Assembly (NCBI GenBank): GCA_032229975.1 | Contig: JAVXVG010000029.1 | Coordinates: 44,096-108,095 of the forward strand | Source: JAIVGV01 sp032229975 | GTDB lineage: Bacteria; Acidobacteriota; Blastocatellia; Pyrinomonadales; Pyrinomonadaceae | Direction: 5' to 3' | Length of the DNA stretch: 64,000 bases | Part shown: in pieces, positions 1 to 9,351 of the stretch | Layout: the number at the start of each line of letters is the position of its first letter | Numbering within the stretch: the stretch's first letter is position 1 | Notes under the pieces: model-generated | What the model saw: only the letters and a program-made list of their open reading frames with translations | Told to the model about the DNA's origin: nothing | Database searches by the model: none | Position numbers and translations under genes: made by a program

Positions 1-29
1 CCGAGAAAAAGGTGGAAAGTTCCGCCTCT

Positions 30-349
30 GAGCCTCAGAGTCCGGGGAAAAAGGATAAACGTTGACTCTCTGAGAGGGAACATTTCGTCTCAGAGAGTCA
101 GCGTCGGGTCTGAGAGTCGGAACATTTCGTCTCCGAGAGTCAACTTTCCCTCTTTGAGAGTCAACTTTCCCTCTTTGAGAGTCAATTTTCACTCTTTGAG
201 ACGGAATGTTCCCTCTCGGAGAGCCAACTTTCACTCTCAGAGAGCCAACTTTCCCTCTCGGAGAGCCAACTTTCCCTCTCTGAGACGGAATGCTGACTCT
301 CAAAGAGCGAACACCCTCACACAGTGCATCAATTCTGCCTCTCGGAGAG
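30..349. repeat. 21-bp tandem repeat array with palindromic cores
   Basis: About fourteen degenerate units follow one another at almost exactly 21 bp. GAGAG or GAGAC cores begin at 72, 93, 112, 135, 156, 177, 198, 219, 240, 261, 282, about 303 and 345. Each unit joins a CTCT(C/T)NGAGAG half-palindrome to one of two spacers, CCAACTTTCC or GGAATGTTCC. The units at 72-91 and about 112-134 are the reverse complement of the unit at 198-217, so the two ends can pair. Because 21 is a multiple of 3, the plus-strand frame starting at base 1 stays open to 426 and encodes a heptad such as RANFPSR. The array lies just past the 3' end of the minus-strand gene at 371-1333. The repeat is certain; its role is unknown. 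Confidence 0.85.
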
Positions 350-370
350 AAAAAATTCCGTTTCGTCGAT

Positions 371-1333
371 TTAGCGTCCCGACCCGCTCTGTGCGACGAG
401 GGCGAGGCGGTCGGCTTTGGGGCTGAGGGCGAGGCGCGTGATCTTGCCGAGACCTGCGTTGGTGAAGTCCGCGACCTGTTGCCAGCCGGTGGGGTGCGCG
501 GGGTCGAAGCGGAAGAGCTTGGAGTCCTGCGCCATCAGGATCGTGCCGTCGGGCAGCCACGTGAGGTCTTCGCTGCCGGGGAGTGTTTTGGTGACGATCT
601 CTGTCTGGTGCGCTTGCACGTCGATGATCTTGATGAGCCAGTTGTCGAGCGTGGTCTTGTGGACGAAGCTGAACGCGCCTGCTCGTCGCGGGACGCGTTG
701 GAGCGAGCGACCGACGTTGACGTGCAGCGTGCTCTCTTCCGTTGCCGTCGGCGCGTCGCGCTTCAACGTGACGAGTTGGAGCGCGTTGGGCCGGTTCTCT
801 TTCTCGTCGCCGAGGACGAAGAGGGCCAGCGTGTGCTCGTCGAGCCAGAGGTGATAGCCGACCGGCTTGACGTTATCGAGCACGAGCGACGGCGCGCCGC
901 CCGCGAGCGGAAACTTCCAGAGTCTTTGCGTCTTGTCCGCTTCGACCCTCACGACGGAGAAGAACTTGCCGCCGGGCATGACGGTCGGCGAGTATTCGCT
1001 CTCCGGCGTGGAAATGACTCGCGTCGTCGCGGCGGTCTTGAAGTCGTAACGATAGATGTCCGTCTGATTGTTCTCGCGCTGCGAGGTGAAGAGGAGCGAC
1101 TGGCCGTCGGGCAGAAAGCCCGGCTGGTTGTCGTAGCCCGCGTGCTGCGTGATGTTCAGAGGATCGCCGAAGCTCCAACTGCCGCCGCTCGTCTTCAAGG
1201 AGAGGACGTAGATGTCCGTGTCGGGCGGCGTGGGCGTGGAAGGCGAAGCGGTCGGCTGTTGCGCGCGCGCGCAAGTGAACGACATGAAGCACGCGAGGGC
1301 GACGAAGAGAGATTGATAGATGACTCGTCTCAT
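371..1333 (-). CDS. Secreted TolB/PD40-type beta-propeller protein
   Basis: A 320-residue protein with an N-terminal signal peptide (hydrophobic stretch to about residue 24, ending ARAQQ). Several PD40/WD40-like propeller blades follow, each with the pattern PDGQSLLFTSQRENNQTDIY. Further blades read PTVMPGGKFF, DEHTLALFV and LPDGTILMAQDSKLFRFD. Such proteins act in the periplasm as protein-binding scaffolds, often fused to or beside peptidases. No catalytic domain is visible. The start overlaps the stop of the upstream FKBP gene by 4 bp (ATGA), so the two are translationally coupled. The TAA stop is at the edge of the 21-bp repeat array. Family assignment is firm; the partner is unknown. Confidence 0.8.
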   Translation of the reverse strand: MRRVIYQSLFVALACFMSFTCARAQQPTASPSTPTPPDTDIYVLSLKTSGGSWSFGDPLNITQHAGYDNQPGFLPDGQSLLFTSQRENNQTDIYRYDFKTAATTRVISTPESEYSPTVMPGGKFFSVVRVEADKTQRLWKFPLAGGAPSLVLDNVKPVGYHLWLDEHTLALFVLGDEKENRPNALQLVTLKRDAPTATEESTLHVNVGRSLQRVPRRAGAFSFVHKTTLDNWLIKIIDVQAHQTEIVTKTLPGSEDLTWLPDGTILMAQDSKLFRFDPAHPTGWQQVADFTNAGLGKITRLALSPKADRLALVAQSGSGR

Positions 1334-1761
1334 ACGATCTTTAATAGTTCGATCTCGAAGATCAGTTTCTCGCCCGCGAGCGGGTGGTTGGCGTCGAGCG
1401 TGACGTGCGTGTCTGTGACAACGGTGACGGTGAGCGGAATCTGGTTGCCGTCGGGCAGTTGCATCAAGAGACTCATGCCGACTTCGGGTTCCTGCTCTAG
1501 ACGCATCCCTTCGCGCGCGACCGTGTTGACCAGAGCATCGACGCGTTCACCGTATGCGTCCGCCGTTTCGATCTCGACCGTGCGCGTCTCGCCGATGGAC
1601 ATGCCGCGCAACGCTTCGTCGAAGCCGGGGATGACTTGGCCCGTGCCGATGGTGAACTCAAGCGGCTCGCCTGCGGGCGACTCGTCGAACACGTCGCCGC
1701 TCGTGAGACGACCCTTGTAGCGCACGCGAACGGTGTCGCCGTCTTTCGCCTTTTCTGGCAT
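1330..1761 (-). CDS. FKBP-type peptidyl-prolyl isomerase, SlyD-like
   Basis: 143 residues. The ATG at 1761 is preferred over an upstream in-frame start because GGAGGG lies about 5 bases before it and the protein then starts MPEKAKDGDTVRVRYKG, the usual FKBP opening. The FKBP core VFDESPAGEPLEFTIGTGQV followed by IPGFDEALRGMSIGETR is intact. An IF-domain-like insert follows (residues about 70-125), and the sequence returns to the FKBP fold at HPLAGEKLIFEIELLKI. It lacks the His/Cys-rich metal tail of enterobacterial SlyD and has no signal peptide, so it should be a cytoplasmic folding catalyst and chaperone. It is first in a two-gene operon with the beta-propeller gene. Confidence 0.88.
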   Translation of the reverse strand: MPEKAKDGDTVRVRYKGRLTSGDVFDESPAGEPLEFTIGTGQVIPGFDEALRGMSIGETRTVEIETADAYGERVDALVNTVAREGMRLEQEPEVGMSLLMQLPDGNQIPLTVTVVTDTHVTLDANHPLAGEKLIFEIELLKIV

Positions 1762-1931
1762 AATTCCCTCCGTTCCCGGCTCGTTTCTTTCGGCGAAGCA
1801 TCGCATACTCCCCTGCGGAATGCCAGCCGCATCAACCGGCGCGAAGGCCCACTCGTCTCGCTGCAAAAGCGCACCGAAGGCGCGTTCACGCGGGTCGCCC
1901 CTGTCCCACTTTCAGCAACCGTGGAGCAGCC

Positions 1932-4334
1932 ATGAAAAAAACGCGCGCGCCTCTCACCGTCCTCGCAATTCTTTGCTCACTGTTCGCGTTCGCACTCGCG
2001 CAACAGCCCACGCAGACACCCACGCCCGCGCAATCTACGACGGAAGCGCAACACGAACGACAACAGTCGCAGCAATCGTCGCAGCCTGCGCAGCAAACGC
2101 AGTCGCCGTCACCATCGCCATCGCAGTCAACATCGTCGCCGTCGCCGAAAGCGACTCCGCCCGTCGCGGTTGATGAAGACGAGGTCGTGCGCATCACGAC
2201 GAACCTCGTGCAGCTCGACGTTGTCGTCACGGACAAGCACGGCAAACAGGTGACAGACCTCAAGCCCGAAGATTTTCAGATGCTCGAAGACGGCAAGCCG
2301 CAGAAGATCACGAACTTCTCTTACGTCACCACCGAATCGTCCACGCCGAACGCAGCCGCCGCGACCACGCCCACGCCGAAGCCCGACAAGAACGCGCCGC
2401 TCGTGCCACCGGCCCCTCCACGCAAGCTCCGGCCCGAACAGGTGCGGCGCACCATCGCACTCGTCGTCGATGATCTCTCGATCTCTTTTTCGGATATGCC
2501 GTTCGTGCAGCGCGCGCTGCGCAAGTACGTCGATAAGTACGTCGGCGACGGCGATCTCGTAGCCATCCTGCGCACCAGCGCGGGCGCGGGCGCGACGCAG
2601 CAGTTCACATCGGATCGACGACAACTTTACGCGGAGGTCGCGCGCGTGCGTCCATATCTCGCGGGCAACGGCGGCATGGGAGTCTTCACGCCGGTCGAGC
2701 ATCAAGAGACGGGCATCAGCCCGAAGGGCAATCCCGGAAGCGACGACGAAAGCCCCGGTCGCGGCGGCAGCTCAAGTCGCAGCAACTCAAACGGCGGATC
2801 GAGCAGTGGCGGCAAGGGCGCGAACCAGAAGGACGAGGTCGATAATCTACGCGAAGAGTATTTCGCCGTCGGCACGCTCGGCGCGTTGCGCTACGTCGTC
2901 AACGGGATGAGGGAGCTGCCCGGTCGCAAGTCGATCATCCTCTTCTCGCCGGGCTTCCGTCTCTACAACGCGGACGATCCTTCAGGACAGAGCAACCGCG
3001 CGCTCATCGCCGCACGTCACCTCGTCGATCAAGCGAACCGCGCCTCGGTCGTCATCTACACGATTGATCCGCGCGGTCTCGTTTACACTGGCCCAACTGC
3101 GGCCGACGATCTCTCCGGGATGTCCGGGCAAGACATCGGCGATCTCATGTCGTCGCGCGGTCAGGAACTGTTCGAGACACAGTCGGGCACACAGTTCCTC
3201 GCCGATCAGACGGGCGGGCTCGCCTTCAAAAACTCGAACGACATCCTGCCCGCGCCGCGCATCCTCGAAGACCTGCGGGGCTACTACCTCATCGGCTATC
3301 GACCGCAGGGCGAGACCTTCAATCGACGCTTCCACACGCTCTCGGCAAAACTTCTCAACCACCCGGAACTGCGCGTGCGCGCGCGCAAAGGCTTCTACGG
3401 CGTGACGACCGAAGAGATGCGGCCCGTGGCGAAACGCACGCGCGATCAACAGTTCATCGCCGCGCTGCTCTCGCCCATCGCCTCGGGCGACGTGCACCTG
3501 CGCCTGACCGCGCTCTTCACCAACACGGAGAAGGCCGGATCGCTCGTCGCCGCGCAGTTGCAGGTTGACGCGCACGATCTACAGTTTGCGAAACAACCTG
3601 ATGGAACTTATGAGACGAAGCTCGACGTGCTCGGCGTGACCTTCGCGGACACGGGCGCGGTCGTCGATGAGCGCGGCGTCACGCAGACGCTCAAGTTGCC
3701 GGAGGACGTTTACCAGCGTGCGATGCGGGCCGGTATCCTCTACACGATCAACGTCCCCGTCAAGAAGCCCGGCGCATACCAGTTGCGCGTCGCACTGCGC
3801 GACAACTCGAATGACAAGACCGGATCGGCGAGTCAATTCATCGAAGTGCCCGATCTGAAAAAGAATCGTCTCGCGATCTCCGGCGTCGTCATGAGCGGCG
3901 TGCCTCCCGCTTCACCCACGGCGAAGGGCGCGGGCGCGGAAGCGGCGGCGCAGGCATCGGGCGCGCGCGAGGGCCAAGTCCAGACGAGCGATCCGCAGTC
4001 TTCGGCGGCGGTGCGTCGTTTCCGACGCCGCGAGACGGTCGATTATGCCTGCGTCATCTTCAACGGTCGCACGGACAAGACGCACGCGCAGCCGCAGCTC
4101 ACGGCGCGCATGCAACTCTACCGCGACGGCGCGGTCGTCTTCGCGGGCAAGGAGCAGCCCGTGCCGCTCTCTTCGCAGACCGATCCGCGTCGCTTCATCT
4201 ACGCTGGCCGGCTCACGCTCGGCGTGAACCTCCTGCCCGGCGACTACGCCCTGCAAGTCGTCGTCACGGACACGCTTCGCGACGACAAGTATCGCGTCAC
4301 GTCGCAGTGGATCGACTTCGAGATCGTCGAATAG
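1932..4334 (+). CDS. VWFA-related secreted protein (acidobacterial type), copy 1
   Basis: 800 residues with a signal peptide (MKKTRAPLTVLAILCSLFAF, then ALAQQ) and a Gln/Pro/Ser/Thr-rich linker to about residue 75. A conserved N-terminal block, VVRITTNLVQLDVVVTDKHG, with DLKPEDFQMLEDGKPQKITN resembles the beta-sandwich that precedes the VWA fold in this family. The VWA-like domain begins RTIALVVDDLSISF, where D-x-S-x-S suggests a metal-ion-dependent adhesion site, and runs to ARKGFYGV. It carries a Ser/Gly-rich insertion near residues 270-300. The C-terminal half is a beta-rich domain ending QWIDFEIVE. Probably a periplasmic or surface adhesion or scaffold protein. The next gene, 30 bp downstream, is a paralogue. 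Confidence 0.85.
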   Translation: MKKTRAPLTVLAILCSLFAFALAQQPTQTPTPAQSTTEAQHERQQSQQSSQPAQQTQSPSPSPSQSTSSPSPKATPPVAVDEDEVVRITTNLVQLDVVVTDKHGKQVTDLKPEDFQMLEDGKPQKITNFSYVTTESSTPNAAAATTPTPKPDKNAPLVPPAPPRKLRPEQVRRTIALVVDDLSISFSDMPFVQRALRKYVDKYVGDGDLVAILRTSAGAGATQQFTSDRRQLYAEVARVRPYLAGNGGMGVFTPVEHQETGISPKGNPGSDDESPGRGGSSSRSNSNGGSSSGGKGANQKDEVDNLREEYFAVGTLGALRYVVNGMRELPGRKSIILFSPGFRLYNADDPSGQSNRALIAARHLVDQANRASVVIYTIDPRGLVYTGPTAADDLSGMSGQDIGDLMSSRGQELFETQSGTQFLADQTGGLAFKNSNDILPAPRILEDLRGYYLIGYRPQGETFNRRFHTLSAKLLNHPELRVRARKGFYGVTTEEMRPVAKRTRDQQFIAALLSPIASGDVHLRLTALFTNTEKAGSLVAAQLQVDAHDLQFAKQPDGTYETKLDVLGVTFADTGAVVDERGVTQTLKLPEDVYQRAMRAGILYTINVPVKKPGAYQLRVALRDNSNDKTGSASQFIEVPDLKKNRLAISGVVMSGVPPASPTAKGAGAEAAAQASGAREGQVQTSDPQSSAAVRRFRRRETVDYACVIFNGRTDKTHAQPQLTARMQLYRDGAVVFAGKEQPVPLSSQTDPRRFIYAGRLTLGVNLLPGDYALQVVVTDTLRDDKYRVTSQWIDFEIVE

Positions 4335-4364
4335 GAGACGCACGCGTAGATCGTGCGATAGTAG

Positions 4365-6575
4365 ATGGCTATGAAGAAGAGAAGTCGCGCCGCGTTCATC
4401 CTCGCGCTCTCGCTCGCCGCGCACGCCACGGCGCAGCAGCCCGCAGCAACACGCACCACACAACAGCCGCCGCCGACCGCGCCGCCGCAGCAACAAGCGC
4501 AGCCCGCGCCGGTCGCCGTCGATGATGAAGAGGTCGTGCGGATCACGACCAATCTCGTGCAACTCGATCTGGTCGTGACTGACAAGAGCGGCAGGCAGGT
4601 GACCGACCTCAAGGCGGAAGACTTCGACATCCTTCAGGACAATCGCCCGCAGCAGATCACGAACTTCTCCTACGTCTCGACCGTGCCCGGCTCGCTCGCG
4701 TCAAGCACGTCAGTCGCGCGTGGGCCCGTTAACAAGAACGAGCCGCCGCCACCGCCGCGCCCGGCCCGTCGCGAGCGCGCGAGACGCACGATGGTGATCG
4801 TCGTGGACGATCTGGGAATGTCTTTTCCGAGCGTCGCCTCTGCGCGCGCCGCGCTCACGAAGATCATCGACGAGCAGTTGCAGCCCGACGACCTCGTGGC
4901 GATAGTGCGCACGGGGGCCGACGCGGGGATGCTGCAACAACTCACCTCCGACCATCGCCTGCTTCACGCCGCAGTCGAGCACATTCACTGGAACTATCTC
5001 AGCCGGCAAGGACTCTACAACGTCTCGCCCGTCCGGCAGGACGACAGGTCAGGGCTCAACGCCGGGAGTGGCCCTCTGACCAACGTCGATCTGCCGCCCG
5101 GCTGCAAGACGGCCGAGACGCTATCCGAGTCGCTCTTGAAACTGCGCTTCATCATCGAAGGGATGCGCGAGCTGCCCGGTCGCAAGTCTGTCGTCCTCTT
5201 CTCCGACAAAGTTCCTTTGTTGTTGGAAGAGTCAACCGCCTGCGCGCGCGTGAACTTCAACGACCTGTATCGCGACATCGCCGAACAGGCCATTCGCACG
5301 TCGGTCGTCATCTATGCCATCGACACGCGCGGTCTCCAGACGCTCACGCCCTCTGCCGTCGATAACCTCTCCGGCCTCTCACGCGAGCAACTCGACACCG
5401 TCACGAACGCGCGCGCCGACGAATCGATCTCCGGCAGCGAAGGCTCCGCGTTTCTGGCGGCGCGCACCGGCGGCTTCGTCGTGCGCCACGCCAACGATGT
5501 GACGGGCTGGCTGCGTCGCATCGTCGATGATCAACGCGGCTACTATCTCATCGGCTATCGTCCCGAAGGCACGACCTTCGACCGACGCTTCCACAAGATC
5601 ACGGCGCGCGTCAAGAACCGGCCCGATCTCACGGTACGCACGCGCTCCGGCTTCTACGGTCTGACGGAGGAAGAGTCTCGCCCCGCCGCGCCGACCAACG
5701 CCGACCGGCTCGCTCGCGCGCTCGTCTCGCCCTTCGCTTCGGGTGCGCTCGGCTTGCGACTCACGCCTGTGTTCGCCTACTCGCCCGCGACGGGCGCAGT
5801 CCTGCGCACGTTGCTTCACATCGACGCGCACAACCTGACCTTCAAGGATCAGCCCGACGGCTGGAAGGCCGCAGACCTCGTCCTGCGCGGCACGCTCTTC
5901 GGCGACAACGGGCAGGTCGTCGAAGAGCACGACCGCTCGTACACCGTGCGCTTGCGCGGCAAGACTTACGAGAGGGCCCTCGCACACGGCTTCAACTACA
6001 CCTTCGATATGCCGGTCAACAAAACAGGCTACTACCAGTATCGCGTCGCGCTGCTCGATCCAAATTCCTCGCGCGTCGGCTCTGCCGGTCAGCCCGTTGA
6101 GATTCCAGACCTGCGTAAAGGCTTCATCGCACTCTCCGGCATTCTCATGAAGGGCGTCGTCGATGCGTCGCAGCCGAAGCAGACTGCGACCGAGGCAGCG
6201 CAGCCGAAGGAGGGCCCGGACGACGCGGAGGACGCAGACCCCACGCCCTTCGTGCGTCGCTTCCGGCAGACGACAACCATCGACTACAACTATCTCATCT
6301 TCAACGCGCGCATCGACAAGCAGACCGGCGCGACGCGCCTCGTCGCGCGGGCTCAACTCTTCCGCGAGGGCCAGCTCGTCTATAAGGACGATGAGTCGCC
6401 CGTCGAAGTCCGGCAATACGCGGGCGCGACGCGCGTCCTCAACGGCGGCCGCCTGCTACTCGACGATAGATTCCCGCCCGGCGACTACGCCCTCCAGATC
6501 ATCATCACCGATCCGCTCGCCGACAAGGATCATCGCACGGCCACGCAGTGGATCGATTTCGAGGTGGTTAAATGA
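4365..6575 (+). CDS. VWFA-related secreted protein, copy 2 (paralogue of upstream gene)
   Basis: 736 residues with the same architecture as the preceding gene: signal peptide (ending AHATAQQ), short Gln/Pro linker, VVRITTNLVQLDLVVTDKSG block, VWA-like domain starting MVIVVDDLGMSF, REL-PGRKSVVLFS strand, YYLIGYRPEG motif and a C-terminal beta domain ending QWIDFEVVK. Divergence throughout shows an old tandem duplication. The Ser/Gly insert of copy 1 is missing. In-frame ATGs lie at 4365 and 4371 and neither has a good Shine-Dalgarno, so the start is uncertain by two codons. The 30-bp gap suggests cotranscription with copy 1. Confidence 0.85.
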   Translation: MAMKKRSRAAFILALSLAAHATAQQPAATRTTQQPPPTAPPQQQAQPAPVAVDDEEVVRITTNLVQLDLVVTDKSGRQVTDLKAEDFDILQDNRPQQITNFSYVSTVPGSLASSTSVARGPVNKNEPPPPPRPARRERARRTMVIVVDDLGMSFPSVASARAALTKIIDEQLQPDDLVAIVRTGADAGMLQQLTSDHRLLHAAVEHIHWNYLSRQGLYNVSPVRQDDRSGLNAGSGPLTNVDLPPGCKTAETLSESLLKLRFIIEGMRELPGRKSVVLFSDKVPLLLEESTACARVNFNDLYRDIAEQAIRTSVVIYAIDTRGLQTLTPSAVDNLSGLSREQLDTVTNARADESISGSEGSAFLAARTGGFVVRHANDVTGWLRRIVDDQRGYYLIGYRPEGTTFDRRFHKITARVKNRPDLTVRTRSGFYGLTEEESRPAAPTNADRLARALVSPFASGALGLRLTPVFAYSPATGAVLRTLLHIDAHNLTFKDQPDGWKAADLVLRGTLFGDNGQVVEEHDRSYTVRLRGKTYERALAHGFNYTFDMPVNKTGYYQYRVALLDPNSSRVGSAGQPVEIPDLRKGFIALSGILMKGVVDASQPKQTATEAAQPKEGPDDAEDADPTPFVRRFRQTTTIDYNYLIFNARIDKQTGATRLVARAQLFREGQLVYKDDESPVEVRQYAGATRVLNGGRLLLDDRFPPGDYALQIIITDPLADKDHRTATQWIDFEVVK

Positions 6576-6687
6576 TCTTGACAGGTAAGAAAACAGGCGT
6601 TGAGTAATGAGTTAAAGACTCTGCTTCTTACTCGCCACTTGTCACTCGTCATTTCTTCCATATCACGGTTTACAGTTCACGGCTCTC

Positions 6688-8607
6688 ATGCGATCAGTCA
6701 TCGTCGGCACAGCCGGACACATCGATCACGGGAAGACTTCGCTGGTGCGCGCTCTGACGGGCGTGGATGCGGATCGCCTGCCGGAAGAGAAGCGACGCGG
6801 GATCACGATTGATCTCGGCTTCGCCGAACTCGACATGGGCGACGTGCGCGTCGGCTTCGTTGACGTGCCGGGCCACGAGCGATTCGTCAAGAATATGCTC
6901 GCGGGCGCGCATGGAATCGACTCGGTCGCGCTCGTCGTCGCGGCGGACGAGGGCGTGATGCCGCAGACACGCGAGCACTTCGAGATCGCGCGACTGCTCG
7001 ACGTGCGAAGCGGTCTCGTCGTCATCACGAAAATCGACGCGGTTGAGGCGGAGATGATCGAGCTCGTGCGATCCGAGATCGAAGAACTAGCCGCCGGATC
7101 ATTTCTCGAAGGCGCGCCGGTCGTCGCCGTCAGCTCGCGCACGGGCGAAGGTCTGGATGAGTTGAAGCGGACGCTCCGCGAGATGGCCCTGCGCGCGCCC
7201 GCGCGTTCATCCGAGTCGGTCGCGCGTCTGCCCGTTGATCGCTCCTTCACGATGCGCGGCTTCGGCGCGGTCGCGACGGGCACGCTCGTCGCGGGCGAGA
7301 TCGTCGAAGGCGAAGAGTTGGATTTACTGCCGACCGACGTGCGCGCGCGCGTGCGCGGGATACAGGTGCATGGTCGCGCGACAAAGCGCGCCGAGGCAGG
7401 CCAGCGCACGGCTGTCAACCTCGCGGGCGTTGAAGCCTCGCAGGTCGCGCGTGGCATGACGCTCGCTCCCGCCGGAAGACTCAGACCGACGCAGGTGATC
7501 GACGTGTTGCTCGAAGTGCTTGCCAGCGCGCCGCGACCTTTGCGTTCGCGCGCGCGCGTGCGCGTCCACATCGGCGCGGCTGAAGTGCTGGCGCGCGTGC
7601 AGACGCTCGAAGACGCGGGCGAGATCGCTGTGGGCGCGCGAGGCTTCGCGCAACTCAGGCTCGAATCTCCGATCGTCGCACTGCCGGGCGAACGCTTCAT
7701 CATCCGATCTTATTCGCCGCAGCGCACCATCGCGGGCGGCGTCGTGCTCGATGCCTTCGCCGTGCGCCAGCGCGGTCGCGAACGTCGCGTGGCGCGAGCA
7801 CGACTCTCTGCGCTCGCAACATCTGACGGGGCCGGTCGCCTCACGCTCTTCGTCGCCAACGCGGGCGAGCGAGGTCTGACACGCGCAGACCTCGCCGCGC
7901 GCACGGGCTGGCGCGACGAAGTTCTGGATGAAGCACTCGGCGAAGCGAAACAAGGCGGCTCGCTTGTCGAAGCTGAAGGTATCTTTCTCGCGCGCGAGAT
8001 TTTTGATCGGTTCATTGCGGCGTCGGTTGCGCAGGTCGAGGCGCATCATGGGCGTGAGCCTCTGCAACGCGGGCTGGCCCGCGAGACTCTGCGCGAGCGC
8101 GTCTTCGCGCGCGTCGCGCCGGAAGTCTTCCGCACTGCATTAACCGAAGCGGAGCGCGTGGGCCTGTTAGTAGCCGAGCGCGACGTGGTGCGCGCAGCCT
8201 CGTACAGCCTCGAACTTTCAACAGAGGACGAGCAACTGCGCGAATGGCTCGAACAGGTTTACCGCGACGCCGCGTTAGAACTGCCGACGCTCGACGAAGC
8301 CTTCGCGCGTGTGTCGGAGGGCAGACGCATCAACCGCGAGCATGCGCGCAAAATCCTGCAACTCCTGATCGAGAGTGGCGCGCTCGCACGCGTCGCCGCC
8401 GATCTCTTTGTGCATCGCGACGCACTCGAATCTCTCGTCGTCGCGCTTCGCGATCATGCCGCCACGCGCGCGGCCGACCGTCTGATCGACGTAGCCACCT
8501 TCAAAGAGATCGCAGGGGTCTCGCGCAAGTACGCCATCCCGCTCCTTGAATATCTCGACCGCGAGCGCATCACGCGGCGCGCGGGCGACCAACGCGTCGT
8601 CCTCTAA
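6688..8607 (+). CDS. selB: Selenocysteine-specific translation elongation factor SelB
   Basis: 639 residues, the usual SelB length. The N-terminal GTPase has G1 GHIDHGKT (residues 10-17), switch RGITIDLGF, G3 DVPGHERFVKNM, and G4 TKID. Beta-barrel domains 2 and 3 follow, with DRSFTMRGFGAVATGTLVAG typical of SelB. The C-terminal part from about residue 380 is a series of winged helices that bind the SECIS hairpin in selenoprotein mRNAs (GWRDEVLDEAL; INREHARKILQLLIESGAL; FKEIAGVSRKYAIPLLEYLD). The protein carries Sec-tRNA to in-frame UGA codons. No selA, selD or tRNA-Sec was found in the window, so they must lie elsewhere if the pathway is complete. Confidence 0.93.
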   Translation: MRSVIVGTAGHIDHGKTSLVRALTGVDADRLPEEKRRGITIDLGFAELDMGDVRVGFVDVPGHERFVKNMLAGAHGIDSVALVVAADEGVMPQTREHFEIARLLDVRSGLVVITKIDAVEAEMIELVRSEIEELAAGSFLEGAPVVAVSSRTGEGLDELKRTLREMALRAPARSSESVARLPVDRSFTMRGFGAVATGTLVAGEIVEGEELDLLPTDVRARVRGIQVHGRATKRAEAGQRTAVNLAGVEASQVARGMTLAPAGRLRPTQVIDVLLEVLASAPRPLRSRARVRVHIGAAEVLARVQTLEDAGEIAVGARGFAQLRLESPIVALPGERFIIRSYSPQRTIAGGVVLDAFAVRQRGRERRVARARLSALATSDGAGRLTLFVANAGERGLTRADLAARTGWRDEVLDEALGEAKQGGSLVEAEGIFLAREIFDRFIAASVAQVEAHHGREPLQRGLARETLRERVFARVAPEVFRTALTEAERVGLLVAERDVVRAASYSLELSTEDEQLREWLEQVYRDAALELPTLDEAFARVSEGRRINREHARKILQLLIESGALARVAADLFVHRDALESLVVALRDHAATRAADRLIDVATFKEIAGVSRKYAIPLLEYLDRERITRRAGDQRVVL

Positions 8608-8862
8608 AAAGAGAAGGGCAGTTTCGTTTTCGCAGGCACGCCTCGTTTTCGCCCGCGCGCGGCGCGCTATTTCGCCTGTTTTCGGTCGCCTACTTTAATC
8701 TTGCTTTCGCGCGCGCGGCGGCGTTAACATGTGCGCCGTCAAACAAGTTCTCGCAGCCGAATTCATACCCCGACAAGTTTGAGACCCGAAGCGTCCGTTG
8801 AGAGGTCTTTCGCGAGAGACCACGCCATCATCTGCCAGAAGGAAACGAGCGGAGGTTTACAC

Positions 8863-9084
8863 ATGAATCGGACGATGGACATTCTCTACTGGGTGGTCGG
8901 CTTGATCGCGGCCGGCGGCGCGATCTGGTACTTCATCAAGTTCCTGCAAGCGCCTGCGCCCGAAGGCGACAGGGCTTCGCTCTGGATCGCCATCGGCGCG
9001 GCGGTCGTCGCCTGCATCTGCGCGCTCCTCTACTTCCTGCGTCACATGAATCAGGAAGAGGAGATTCACATCACCGCAGACTAG
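8863..9084 (+). CDS. Small two-helix membrane protein
   Basis: 73 residues. The ATG at 8863 is chosen over a longer upstream reading because GGAGG sits 7 bases before it. Two predicted transmembrane helices (ILYWVVGLIAAGGAIWYFI and WIAIGAAVVACICALLYFL) are joined by a short loop rich in Pro, Glu and Asp. The acidic tail NQEEEIHITAD follows the second helix. No known domain was recognised. It precedes the exopolysaccharide block by about 270 bp and may be unrelated to it. Confidence 0.65.
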   Translation: MNRTMDILYWVVGLIAAGGAIWYFIKFLQAPAPEGDRASLWIAIGAAVVACICALLYFLRHMNQEEEIHITAD

Positions 9085-9351
9085 TCGCGACTCGTCGCGC
9101 GTTGTCACACGGACACCTTCCCACACGCGTCTGCGGCGCGCGAGATACGAATATCGCGCGAGTCGTCTGCGTGCGCGTGAGCAACTTGCCGCGCGGAAGT
9201 GATCTTATCCCGCAACGCGCATTACTCATCAGCACGCAGGGCACACGCCGCACGGGCCATCGCGCCGGTTCAGACATGAGAGACCGACGTGCGCGCGTGC
9301 GGCGTCTGCATCGCGCATCGCGCGCACACGACGGAGGAACTTAGAATCGAA

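Noticed and set aside
30..349. CRISPR array
   Set aside because: The 21-bp units are contiguous with no unique spacers between them, and no cas genes are present.
290..1720. Long plus-strand open frame opposite the beta-propeller and FKBP genes
   Set aside because: It has no family-like sequence and mirrors two well-supported minus-strand genes; long antisense frames are common in GC-rich DNA. The same reasoning rules out the frames at 5379-6416, 10413-11471, 17940-19091 and 31268-32287 on the opposite strand.
6600..6687. Member of the GATGAAGTGA hairpin family before selB
   Set aside because: GTAATGAGT and ACTCGTCATT look related but arms are too short and mismatched to be called with confidence.
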